This document shows, in pieces, positions 42,927-50,783 of a stretch of DNA of 64,000 bases (its first letter is position 1; every line of letters begins with the position of its first letter). This DNA comes from Microbacterium faecale (GTDB taxonomy: Bacteria; Actinomycetota; Actinomycetes; Actinomycetales; Microbacteriaceae), in the NCBI RefSeq assembly GCF_014640975.1, contig NZ_BMHO01000001.1:1-64000 (forward strand). Reading direction: 5' to 3'. Position numbers and translations under genes: made by a program. The notes under the pieces are model-generated. The model made no database searches. It saw nothing but the letters and a program-made list of their open reading frames with translations, and was not told the origin of the DNA.

Positions 42927-43900
42927 CCGCGCACCGCCTTGTTCTTGTTCATCTGTCGCACGTTGTAGACGACGAGTGGGATAACGAGCAGGAAGATCAC
43001 GACGGCCATCGCGGAGCCGATGCCGTTGTTGCCGAAGGTGAACGACCAGTCGTACATCTCGTTGGCGAGCACCTGAGTGTTGAACTCGGCGCCGGTCATG
43101 GTCAGCGTGATGTCGAACACCTTCAGCGTCGCGATGCAGATCGTCGTGAGCACCACGACAAGCGAGGGGCGGATGCTCGGAACGGTCACCCGGGTGAACA
43201 GCTGCCAGGCACTCGCGCCGTCCAGGCGGGCGGCCTCGATGATGTCGATCGGCACCGCCTTGATCGCGGCGGACAGCACGACCATCGCGAATCCGGCCTG
43301 GATCCACACCATCACGACGATGAGGAAGACGGTGTTCAGCGGGGCGTCCTGCAGGAAGCGCACCGGCTCGAAACCGAGGCTCGTGATCAGCGCGTTGAGC
43401 AGACCGATCTGCTCCTGCGCGGAGCCGCGGTATTCGTAGACGAACTTCCAGATGATGCCCGCGCCGACGAACGAGATCGCCATCGGCAGGAACAGCAGCG
43501 ACTTCGCCACCTTCTCGAACCGGGACTTGTCAATCAGAACGGCGTAGACGAGACCGATGATGGTGGAGCCAGCCGGAACGAGAACGACCCACAGCATCGT
43601 GTTCGCGAGCGCGGTAAGACCGTCCTCGAAGAGGTAGGCGTAGTTGGTCAGGCCGACGAAGTTCTCGCTGCGTCGGTCCATGAGCGACATCCACATCGTG
43701 CGGATCGCGGGATAGACCTGGCCGAGAACCAGTAGCAGCAGCGCCGGACCGCCGAAGACGGCGACCATGACGAGCGTCTGCTTGCGCCCCTTGATGCGAT
43801 CCGCGAACTTCGCGATCAGCAACAGCACCGCGAGGAGCGCCACGAAGGCCAGGACCGCGAGGATCAACTGGCCGTTCTTGGAATAGAGAAAGAAGCCCAC
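42923..43900 (-). CDS. Carbohydrate ABC transporter permease (MalF type)
   Basis: A 325-residue permease. An extra N-terminal pair of helices (residues 10-28 and 37-62) precedes the usual six, as in AglF-like subunits. The EAA loop reads IIEAARLDGASAWQLFTRVT. Spaced 64 bases after the binding-protein gene, with a strong hairpin between them. Confidence 0.92.
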   Translation of the reverse strand: MGFFLYSKNGQLILAVLAFVALLAVLLLIAKFADRIKGRKQTLVMVAVFGGPALLLLVLGQVYPAIRTMWMSLMDRRSENFVGLTNYAYLFEDGLTALANTMLWVVLVPAGSTIIGLVYAVLIDKSRFEKVAKSLLFLPMAISFVGAGIIWKFVYEYRGSAQEQIGLLNALITSLGFEPVRFLQDAPLNTVFLIVVMVWIQAGFAMVVLSAAIKAVPIDIIEAARLDGASAWQLFTRVTVPSIRPSLVVVLTTICIATLKVFDITLTMTGAEFNTQVLANEMYDWSFTFGNNGIGSAMAVVIFLLVIPLVVYNVRQMNKNKAVRG

Positions 43901-43923
43901 AGGGCACCTCCGCGTCAGGCGAG

Positions 43924-43957
43924 GACGGGCCGGGGCGCCTCGGCGCCCCGGCCCGTC
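43924..43957 (-). terminator. Hairpin between binding-protein and permease genes, second ABC operon
   Basis: Perfect 16-bp arms GACGGGCCGGGGCGCC and GGCGCCCCGGCCCGTC, with only TC between (effective loop slightly larger), and no T run. Same place as the hairpin in the first ABC operon, suggesting differential expression of binding protein over permeases. Confidence 0.7.
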
Positions 43958-43964
43958 GAGGGGA

Positions 43965-45335
43965 TCACTCGGGCCAGCTGGATTCGATCGCGGCGAGCGC
44001 CGCGTCGCTTTCCGTCTGACCGTCGATCCATGCGGTCATCTGCGACCAGAACGTGCCAGCGCCCACCTCGGACGGCATCAGGTCGGATCCGTCGAAGCGC
44101 GCAATGGCGTCTTCATCCTGCATGAGCTCGAGCGTGAGGCGCAGCACGTCGGAGGACGCGTTCGCCGGGTCGACGCCCTGGTTCGGGCTCACGACGCCGC
44201 CGATGGAGACGCGGGAGTTGGCCCACTCGGACGATGCGAGATAGGCCTGGAGGGCCTGCGTCGCCTCGTTGTCGTTGAACGCGGCGACATAGTCGCCCGC
44301 GACGAGCAGCGGCTGCTCGTCCGCGCTGTCGGCCGGCAGGTAGAAGGCGAAGATGTCGCCGTCGGGGCTGACATCCGTGCCCTCGGGCAGCTGCGCCTCG
44401 AAGAACGATGCCGCGCGGAACAGGAAGCAGTTGTCGTTCAGCACCTGCAGACCGGCGTCGGCCCACGGGGTCGACGCGATCGAGCGCGGGTCGCCGATGC
44501 CGCCGTTGACGTAGTCCTCGTTCTTGAGGATGTCGCCCGCACGGTCGAGCGACGCGACGATCTGCGAGTCGTCGAACGGAATCTCGTGGTCGACCCACTG
44601 GTCGTAGACGTCGGGGCCTGCCTCGCGGAGGACCATGTCCTCGACGAAGTCGGTGGCGGGCCATCCGGTCGCTCCGCCCGACTCGATGCCGAAGCACCAG
44701 GGCTTGACCGTGTCGCTGCCGTGGTCGGCGACGATCTGGTCGGTCAGCTCCATCATCTCGTCCCACGTCTCGGGGATCTCGTAACCGTTCTCCTCGAACA
44801 CGCTCGGCGAGTACCAGACGAACGACTTCACCGATCCCATGACCGGAACACCGAACTGCGTGCCATCGATGTTGCCGTAGCTCAGCCAGTCCTCGGTGTA
44901 GTTCTCCTCGGCCGCGGCGAGCACGTCGTCGCCCGCCGGGACGAGGTGTCCGCCCTCGTTCATGCGCTGCATGAGACCCGGCTGCGGGAAGATCGCGAGG
45001 TCGGGCGCGTTGCCGCCCTCGACCTGCACGAAGATCTGCGACTCGAACTCGTTGGTGCCGTTGTGCTCGATCGTGATGCCCGTGCACGCGACGAAGTCTG
45101 CCCACGACTCCTCGAGCTGGTCGCCCTCCTGGTCGGAAATCGTTGACGACAGCGTGACACGGTCGCCCTCGAACGTGCCGTACTGCTCGAACGCGGCACA
45201 GTCGGCGTCAGTGTCGCCCCCGCCGCCGGTGGAGCCTCCGCCCAGGTCGTCACCGGCACAGCCCGCGAGTGCGAGCGTCATGGCGATCCCTCCGGCGATC
45301 CCGACACCGTAGCGTCGCAGCTTCTGTGTCCTCAT
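43965..45335 (-). CDS. Carbohydrate ABC transporter substrate-binding lipoprotein
   Basis: A 456-residue family 1 binding protein resembling AglE/ThuE-type alpha-glucoside receptors. The lipobox is LALAGC after a short Arg/Lys N terminus. Characteristic stretches are APDLAIFPQPGLMQRM, KPWCFGIESGGATGWPATDF with the sugar-stacking Trp residues, and GGVVSPNQGVD. ATG at 45335 follows GAGAGGAC. A palindromic operator lies about 115 bases upstream. The predicted ligand (alpha-glucoside or disaccharide) is inference. Confidence 0.92.
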   Translation of the reverse strand: MRTQKLRRYGVGIAGGIAMTLALAGCAGDDLGGGSTGGGGDTDADCAAFEQYGTFEGDRVTLSSTISDQEGDQLEESWADFVACTGITIEHNGTNEFESQIFVQVEGGNAPDLAIFPQPGLMQRMNEGGHLVPAGDDVLAAAEENYTEDWLSYGNIDGTQFGVPVMGSVKSFVWYSPSVFEENGYEIPETWDEMMELTDQIVADHGSDTVKPWCFGIESGGATGWPATDFVEDMVLREAGPDVYDQWVDHEIPFDDSQIVASLDRAGDILKNEDYVNGGIGDPRSIASTPWADAGLQVLNDNCFLFRAASFFEAQLPEGTDVSPDGDIFAFYLPADSADEQPLLVAGDYVAAFNDNEATQALQAYLASSEWANSRVSIGGVVSPNQGVDPANASSDVLRLTLELMQDEDAIARFDGSDLMPSEVGAGTFWSQMTAWIDGQTESDAALAAIESSWPE

Positions 45336-45449
45336 GCTGTGAGTCCTCTCTGACTTGGGATGATCGGGCACGCATCACCCGTCACACGACATACAAGCGC
45401 GTCACCGTCCGAAAGGCCAGCACCTGCGGATAACGATTCATGACGTGCG

Positions 45450-45463
45450 TGGGAGCGCTCCCG
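45450..45463. promoter_or_regulatory. CebR-like LacI-family operator
   Basis: TGGGAGCGCTCCCG matches the known CebR-type operator TGGGAGCGCTCCCA in 13 of 14 positions and contains a perfect 12-bp palindrome (45451-45462). It lies upstream of the binding-protein gene, next to a TAGACTATGCT stretch (minus strand) that may serve as the -10 region. The cognate regulator is not in this window. Confidence 0.7.
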
Positions 45464-45507
45464 AGCATAGTCTACGAGCGCACCGGAACCAGCGGGAGAA
45501 GGGACTG

Positions 45508-46401
45508 TTACGCGACGGCGTGCGAGGAGCAGACAGCTCGGTCGCCGCACCCGGCGCACAGCACGGTGCGGCGGCGGCAGGACGCATCGTCGCAGTTCAC
45601 GAGCCGATCGGTGGCGTCGCCGCACGCACCGCACTGGCCAATCACTGCGGCGCCTCGGCCGAACGTCGTCGCCTCGCGCCCGTCGAACACGTACAGGGAT
45701 CCCTCCCACAGTCCGTTGTTGCCGAACGTCTCGCCGTACCGGACGATCCCGCCGTCGAGTTGATAGACCTCGCCGAAACCGCGCGAACGCATGAGGCTCG
45801 AGAGCACCTCGCAGCGGATCCCGCCCGTGCAGTACGTCACGACGGGCTTCTCCTTGAGGTGGTCATAGCGCCCGGCGTCGAGCTCCGCGACGAAGTCGCG
45901 CGTGGTCTCGACGTCCGGCACGACGGCGTTCCGGAAGCGGCCGATCTCCGCTTCGAACGCGTTCCTGCCGTCGAAGAACACGACGTCGTCGCCACGTTCC
46001 GCCACCAGCTTGTGCAACTCTCCCGGCTTCAGTCGGGCGCCGCCGCCAACCACTCCCGCCCCGTCGACCTGCAGTTCTTCCGGGGCACCGAACGTGACGA
46101 TCTCGTCGCGAACCTTCACCGAGAGGCGCGGGAAGTCGAGGCTGCCGCCGCTGTCGTCGAACCCGGATCCCGGGGACCATTTGAAGTCGATGTCCGCAAA
46201 GGGCGCGTACTGCTTCGTTTTGCGCACGTAGGTCTTCATCGCGGCCATCTCGCCGCCAACGGTGGCGTTGATGCCGTGCTCCGAGATGATGATCCGCCCG
46301 CGTAGCCCGAGCAGCTCGCACAGGTCGCGCTGCCACAGCCGCACCGCGTCGGGGTCGGCGATCGGCGTGAAGCGGTAGAACAGCAGGATCTTGGGGAGCA
46401 C
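45508..46401 (-). CDS. trhO: tRNA uridine(34) hydroxylase / rhodanese-domain protein
   Basis: A 297-residue UPF0176 protein, the group that makes 5-hydroxyuridine at tRNA position 34 using oxygen. An N-terminal acylphosphatase-like domain ([20 protein letters not shown]) precedes a rhodanese domain with active-site Cys in [15 protein letters not shown]. The C-terminal part has Cys pairs ([26 protein letters not shown]) that may bind zinc. GTG at 46401 follows GGAG; the longer open frame adds Arg-rich residues outside the fold. Confidence 0.88.
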   Translation of the reverse strand: MLPKILLFYRFTPIADPDAVRLWQRDLCELLGLRGRIIISEHGINATVGGEMAAMKTYVRKTKQYAPFADIDFKWSPGSGFDDSGGSLDFPRLSVKVRDEIVTFGAPEELQVDGAGVVGGGARLKPGELHKLVAERGDDVVFFDGRNAFEAEIGRFRNAVVPDVETTRDFVAELDAGRYDHLKEKPVVTYCTGGIRCEVLSSLMRSRGFGEVYQLDGGIVRYGETFGNNGLWEGSLYVFDGREATTFGRGAAVIGQCGACGDATDRLVNCDDASCRRRTVLCAGCGDRAVCSSHAVA

Positions 46402-46440
46402 GGACTCCAGCGTACGACGCCGCGGCCGCGCATACACCGC

Positions 46441-46477
46441 ACGAGGGGCCCGCCAGGCAGCCTGGCGGGCCCCTCGT
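46441..46477 (-). terminator. Strong GC-rich hairpin after the BCCT gene
   Basis: Perfect 17-bp arms: ACGAGGGGCCCGCCAGG, loop CAG, CCTGGCGGGCCCCTCGT. It lies just after the BCCT stop in the direction of transcription. Confidence 0.8.
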
Positions 46478-46484
46478 CACACCG

Positions 46485-48446
46485 CTACTCGGATCCGCGC
46501 GACGATTGCCGTCGCAGCAGACCGCGCGTTCGCGAGATGCGGTAATCGATGCGGTCGTCGACGTACTCCTGCAGGTATCCGCTGGAGGAGATGCGACCGC
46601 TGAAGTAGTCAGCGACACGTTCGAGGCGTTCGACGCTCTCGCGATGCTCGAGGGTCTTCAGCTCGTAACTGAGCGCCTTGACGAGCGCGATGGCCATCAG
46701 GATCATGACCACGCTGAACGGCAGCGCCGTGATGAGCGACCCGGCTTGCAACGCGGACAGCGCCTCGGATCCGCCGGCGACGAGCAGGGCGAGCGCGAGG
46801 GCGCCCTCGAGAAGCGCCCACACGAGGCGCGACCAGACGGGCGGGTTCGGGTGGCCGCCGGAGGCGAGCATGTCGACCACGAGCGATCCGGAGTCGGACG
46901 ACGTGATGAAGAAGATCGCCACGATGATGACCGCGAGCACGGAGAGGATCTGCCCGAGCGGCAGGTCCTGCAGCACCGTGAACAGCGATCCCTCCGGCGA
47001 TACGGACGGCACGCCGTCTTCATCGGACTGCACCAGGTCGCCGGCGCCGAACATCTGGCGGAAGATGCCAGCTCCGCCCATCACGGAGAACCAGAGGAAG
47101 CCGACGGCGGTCGGCACGAGCAGCACGCCGGCGATGAACTGGCGTACGGTGCGGCCGCGCGAGATGCGGGCGATGAAGACGCCGACGAACGGCGCCCAGG
47201 CGATCCACCATCCCCAGTAGAACAGCGTCCAGCCCGAGAGCCACTCGTGGGTGTCCGCGCCTGCGTAAGCGCCGACGTCGAGGCTCATGTGCATCACCTC
47301 GGCGAGGTACACGCCGAGCGACTGCACGAAGTTGCGCAGGAGGAACAGCGTCGGTCCGAGCAGCAGCACGGAGATGAGCAGGACGCCCGCAAGCGACAGG
47401 TTGATGTTCGACAGCCACTTGATGCCCGCGCCGAGGCCGCTGACGACCGAGATCGTGGCAAGCAGCGTGATCACGACGATCAGGACCACCAGCAGCGTCG
47501 TGTCGACGCCGCCCACGACGCCGATCGCTTGCATGCCCGCGGCGATCTGCGATACACCCAGACCGAGCGACGTCGCGATCCCGAACACCGTGCCGAAGAT
47601 CGCGATGATGTCGATGACATCGCCGACCCACCCCTTGACGCGGTTGCCGAAGATCGGCTCGAGCGCCCAGCGGATCGAGACGGGGCGACCGCGTCGGTGG
47701 ATCGCGTATGCGAGCGCGAGGCCGATGACCGCGTAGATCGCCCAGGGGTGCAGACCCCAGTGGACGAACGTCTGCGCCATCGCGAGTCCGGCGAGCTCCT
47801 GCTCGGACCCGTCCCAGCTCGGGTTGCCGCCGATCGTGGCGTATGTGACGGGCTCACCGACGCCATAGAAGATGAGGCCGATGCCCATGCCCGCCGAGAA
47901 CAGCATGGCGAACCATGCGAAGAGCCCGAACTCGGGTTTGTCGTTCGCGCGCCCGAGCTTGATCGTGCCGAGCTTCGAGAACGCGACCGCCACGACGAAC
48001 ACCACGAACGCGCTGATGATGAGCATGTAGTACCAGCCGAGCGTGTCGGAGATCCACGCATTCGCGTTGTTGAACGCGCCGCCCATCGCGTCGGGGAAGA
48101 CGAGCGAGAGCACCGCGACCAGCAAGATCACGATGAACGCCGGCCAGAACACGCGCGGCGCGACAAGGCCCTTGCCGATCTTCACGCCCTGGCGGCGCAG
48201 CTTCTCGGTGATCTCGTCGTCCGTGTCCCTCTCCGCCGGGAACACCTCGACGGGAACGCTGGCCATCGCCGGGTCGAGGTGGATCTCTTCACCGCTCAGC
48301 GGGTTCTGAAGCGTGGGTGGCTTGGACCCATTGAGGTCGTCGTACGACACCTCGGGAATGAGGTCGTCGGGCGTCGCCGCCTCACGACGCGACTCGGTGT
48401 CGCCGTTCTCGGTCGGTTCGTCGCCGTTAGCGATCGGTGAGCTCAC
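46485..48446 (-). CDS. BCCT family betaine/choline/carnitine transporter
   Basis: A 653-residue secondary transporter with about 12 helices. The BCCT signature surrounds WTLFYWGWWIAWAPFVGVFI (helix 8 Trp-rich box), with IGLIFYGVGEPV in helix 3 and WGLHPWAIYAVIGLAL in helix 4. About 110 N-terminal residues are acidic and cytosolic, and a basic C-terminal tail (SRTRGLLRRQSSRG) resembles osmosensing tails of BetP-like carriers. GTG at 48446 is 8 bases after AGGAG. Probably takes up glycine betaine or choline under osmotic stress. Confidence 0.92.
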   Translation of the reverse strand: MSSPIANGDEPTENGDTESRREAATPDDLIPEVSYDDLNGSKPPTLQNPLSGEEIHLDPAMASVPVEVFPAERDTDDEITEKLRRQGVKIGKGLVAPRVFWPAFIVILLVAVLSLVFPDAMGGAFNNANAWISDTLGWYYMLIISAFVVFVVAVAFSKLGTIKLGRANDKPEFGLFAWFAMLFSAGMGIGLIFYGVGEPVTYATIGGNPSWDGSEQELAGLAMAQTFVHWGLHPWAIYAVIGLALAYAIHRRGRPVSIRWALEPIFGNRVKGWVGDVIDIIAIFGTVFGIATSLGLGVSQIAAGMQAIGVVGGVDTTLLVVLIVVITLLATISVVSGLGAGIKWLSNINLSLAGVLLISVLLLGPTLFLLRNFVQSLGVYLAEVMHMSLDVGAYAGADTHEWLSGWTLFYWGWWIAWAPFVGVFIARISRGRTVRQFIAGVLLVPTAVGFLWFSVMGGAGIFRQMFGAGDLVQSDEDGVPSVSPEGSLFTVLQDLPLGQILSVLAVIIVAIFFITSSDSGSLVVDMLASGGHPNPPVWSRLVWALLEGALALALLVAGGSEALSALQAGSLITALPFSVVMILMAIALVKALSYELKTLEHRESVERLERVADYFSGRISSSGYLQEYVDDRIDYRISRTRGLLRRQSSRGSE

Positions 48447-48573
48447 GGATTCATCTCCTGTGTCTGTTCCCCACGACGCGTCGGCTCCCCGTCGCGTCGT
48501 ACAGGCTGGAAATCTGTCCCCACCCTAGTGGCTGACGCGAGGATCCTCTGAATCTGCTGGGAACGTCGCCGGA

Positions 48574-49689
48574 TCAGGCGCGCGGGCGGTACACGACGAG
48601 CGAGTGGAACGTGAACCGGATCAGGAAGGCGACAGCGAGCGTGATCGCCGTGGCGAGGGCGCTCGGCATGCCCCACGCGGTCACCATGAGGCTCATCACG
48701 GGGATCCGTATCGCCGACTCGACATTATTGAAGACGAAAGACGACGCGAAGCGGTGCCAGACGCCGCGCGCCTCGCGCTTCTCGGCGCGGAAGACGAACC
48801 GTTCGATGAGCAGGAAATTGCCGATGATCGTCACCTCGGCCGCGATGATCGCGGCCCAGAGGTAGTTGATGTGTACGTCGAGCGCCCAGACGATCGCGAC
48901 GTTGGCGACCGCGCCGAGCGCGCCGATGGCCGCGAACCCGCTCATCTTCCCGAACCGCAGCAGCGCCAGCTGATGAAAGAACCGAATGCCCTGCTGAACC
49001 GAGGCCTTCGAGCGGTCCGCGAAACGCTCTCCAAAGGCGAACGGGATCTCGGCGACCCGCACCGAGGTGCGCACGATGATCTCGAGCAGGATCTTGAAGC
49101 CGCGCGGGCGCAAGCGAGCGACGTCGAGAGCGGTCGTGTCGATCGCGAAGAACCCCGTCATCGGATCCGTGACCTCGCGCAGTCGGCGCGGGAACATCGC
49201 GCGCGTGACGAGGTTGGATCCGCGAGAGACGAGGTGGCGGGTCGAGTCGGCAAGCCCCGACGCGCTCGCCGACTCGGCGTACCGCGACGCGGCCACGAGG
49301 TCGACGTCGCCGCGCCGCAGCCGCGCGAGCAGCTGAGGAATCGTGGCGGCGGGATGCTGCAGGTCGCCGTCCATGACGACGCAGGTGGCGTAGCGCGCGT
49401 TGCGGAAGCCCTCGACGACGGCGCCGCCGAGGCCGCCCTCGGCGCGGTCGCGATGGATCACCCGCACGGGCAGGCCTGCTGTGGGTGCGATGCGCCGTAC
49501 CTCGTCGGCGGTGCCGTCCGTGGAGTCGTCGACGAAGAGGATCTCGGCGTCCTCGTGCCGGAGGGCGCTCGCGATACGGCAGACGAGCTCGGCGACGTTG
49601 CCGGCCTCGTTGAACGTCGGGACCACGACGGTCACCCCCACGGCGGCCCCCATCTCCTCCAGCGACTCAGACAGTCCATCGTTCCACAC
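48574..49689 (-). CDS. GT2 glycosyltransferase fused to a GtrA domain
   Basis: A 371-residue protein. The N-terminal 240 residues are a dolichol-phosphate-mannose-synthase-like GT2 domain: TVVVPTFNEAGNVAELV, ILFVDDSTDGTADEV, and metal-binding VVMDGDLQHPAATIPQL. The C-terminal part is a GtrA-type four-helix membrane domain (FAAIGALGAVANVAIVWAL, IIAAEVTIIGNFLLIERFVF). It probably makes a polyprenyl-phosphate sugar and helps flip it. GTG at 49689 follows GGAGG. Confidence 0.9.
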   Translation of the reverse strand: MWNDGLSESLEEMGAAVGVTVVVPTFNEAGNVAELVCRIASALRHEDAEILFVDDSTDGTADEVRRIAPTAGLPVRVIHRDRAEGGLGGAVVEGFRNARYATCVVMDGDLQHPAATIPQLLARLRRGDVDLVAASRYAESASASGLADSTRHLVSRGSNLVTRAMFPRRLREVTDPMTGFFAIDTTALDVARLRPRGFKILLEIIVRTSVRVAEIPFAFGERFADRSKASVQQGIRFFHQLALLRFGKMSGFAAIGALGAVANVAIVWALDVHINYLWAAIIAAEVTIIGNFLLIERFVFRAEKREARGVWHRFASSFVFNNVESAIRIPVMSLMVTAWGMPSALATAITLAVAFLIRFTFHSLVVYRPRA

Positions 49690-49725
49690 GGCGCCTCCGC
49701 GACGTCACGCGCCTATCCTGGAACC

Positions 49726-49986
49726 ATGACCGTCGCAAATGACACGATCACGATGTTCGGCGCCGAGTGGTGCGGCGACTGCCGCCGCACCAAGGCGCAG
49801 CTCGATGGCCTCGGCATCGACTACCAGTACATCGACCTCGAGGCAGAACCGTCGGCTGCCGACGTGGCCAAGGACATCTCCGGCCGCATGAACATCCCGG
49901 TCGTCGTGTACCCGGATGGCAGCCACCACGTCGAGCCGTCGAACGCCGACGTCGACAGCAAGCTCAAGGCTCTCGGGCTCGTCTGA
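49726..49986 (+). CDS. Mycoredoxin-type glutaredoxin
   Basis: An 86-residue thioredoxin-fold protein with active site AEWCGDCRRT, a DLEAEPSAADV turn, the cis-Pro in NIPVVVYPDG and a C-terminal helix. Mycoredoxins use mycothiol to reduce mixed disulfides in actinobacteria; the usual centre is CGYC or CGDC, and CGDC is seen here. It diverges from the GT2-GtrA gene. Confidence 0.9.
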   Translation: MTVANDTITMFGAEWCGDCRRTKAQLDGLGIDYQYIDLEAEPSAADVAKDISGRMNIPVVVYPDGSHHVEPSNADVDSKLKALGLV

Positions 49987-50028
49987 CCCCATCCCAGGTT
50001 CCGCCCATCACTGGCTAGGATGGGCGGT

Positions 50029-50394
50029 GTGAGCGAGCATGTCGAAGAGGTCAGCACGCGCGATCAGATCTGGCGCGCGCACCCCGCCGATGCTCGGCTC
50101 GTGGGCATCGTCGTCGCGAGGGACGGCATGCCGTCGATCGTGGAGCAGCGCAAGCAGCTCACCGACTTCGGCGTCCCCATCGACGGCTTCCGTCATCCGG
50201 CCCCCAACGTCTCCGAGACGTGGGAGGAGCGCCTGAACCGCCTGTTCGGCCGCCTTCAGCGCGGCGACGTCGTCGTCGTGACGAGCGCGCACGTGTTCGG
50301 CCGCGATGCCACCGAGGAGACGCAGACGATCGCGGAGCTCGGGCGGCGCGGCATCATCATCAAGGTGCTCGCGCACGCAGCGCCCGCGGGCTAA
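50029..50394 (+). CDS. Resolvase N-terminal-like protein (small, no DNA-binding domain)
   Basis: A 121-residue protein resembling the catalytic fold of serine recombinases: RLVGIVVARDGMPSIVEQRK, then LNRLFGRLQRGDVVVVTSAH and TAELGRRG-like end (TIAELGRRGIIIKVLAHA). The catalytic Ser position appears replaced and no helix-turn-helix tail follows, so it is unlikely to recombine DNA; it may have been reused in another role. GTG at 50029 follows AGGATGGG; ATG at 50020 is also in frame. Confidence 0.7.
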   Translation: MSEHVEEVSTRDQIWRAHPADARLVGIVVARDGMPSIVEQRKQLTDFGVPIDGFRHPAPNVSETWEERLNRLFGRLQRGDVVVVTSAHVFGRDATEETQTIAELGRRGIIIKVLAHAAPAG

Positions 50395-50696
50395 AGGGTG
50401 CTCGCGAGCGCCAGCGCGTTCGCCTCGTCGCCCGTGAAGAGGGCCGCGGCCACGGCCGCGCCGATGACGAGGACCACCACGCCCACGACGACCGCGACCA
50501 TGACGCGGTTGCGTCGCGAGCGGGCGTGATTCTCGATCGCGGACATCGACGTGCGCGTGATCGGCGGGGGCTCCCCCGCCGCATCAGACGTCGTGCTCAC
50601 GACGCGAAGGCCCGACGTGTTGGGGATCGCGGGCACGTTTCCGCTGTTGGTATGCATCCCGGCGCCGGGCGGCCGGGCGGGCATCCGCCCTCTCAT
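50391..50696 (-). CDS. Small single-pass membrane protein
   Basis: A 101-residue protein with a flexible N-terminal half (Pro/Ser/Thr-rich), a positively charged stretch (ENHARSRRNR) and a C-terminal transmembrane helix (VMVAVVVGVVVLVIGAAVAA). ATG at 50696 follows AAGGGG at long spacing; ATG at 50657 is the alternative. A 17-codon open frame (GTG 50746 to TGA 50693) ends over this ATG. Unknown function. Confidence 0.6.
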   Translation of the reverse strand: MRGRMPARPPGAGMHTNSGNVPAIPNTSGLRVVSTTSDAAGEPPPITRTSMSAIENHARSRRNRVMVAVVVGVVVLVIGAAVAAALFTGDEANALALASTL

Positions 50697-50746
50697 CGCA
50701 ACACCACCCCTTCGGAGATGGCGCGCATCTCTGCGCGGTCGGTCAC
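50693..50746 (-). CDS. Possible 17-codon leader ORF
   Basis: GTG at 50746 encodes VTDRAEMRAISEGVVLR and stops with TGA overlapping the next ATG as ATGA. It could couple translation of the 101-residue membrane protein. No conservation can be checked here. Confidence 0.3.
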   Translation of the reverse strand: MTDRAEMRAISEGVVLR

Positions 50747-50783
50747 GGCCACATTCTACTCCGCCGGGCCGCGCACGACGCTG

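Noticed and set aside
42012..45335. An ATPase gene for the second sugar transporter
   Set aside because: No Walker A/B or ABC signature occurs in or near either sugar operon; the only ATPase domains are in the ECF fusion, which is specific for that system.
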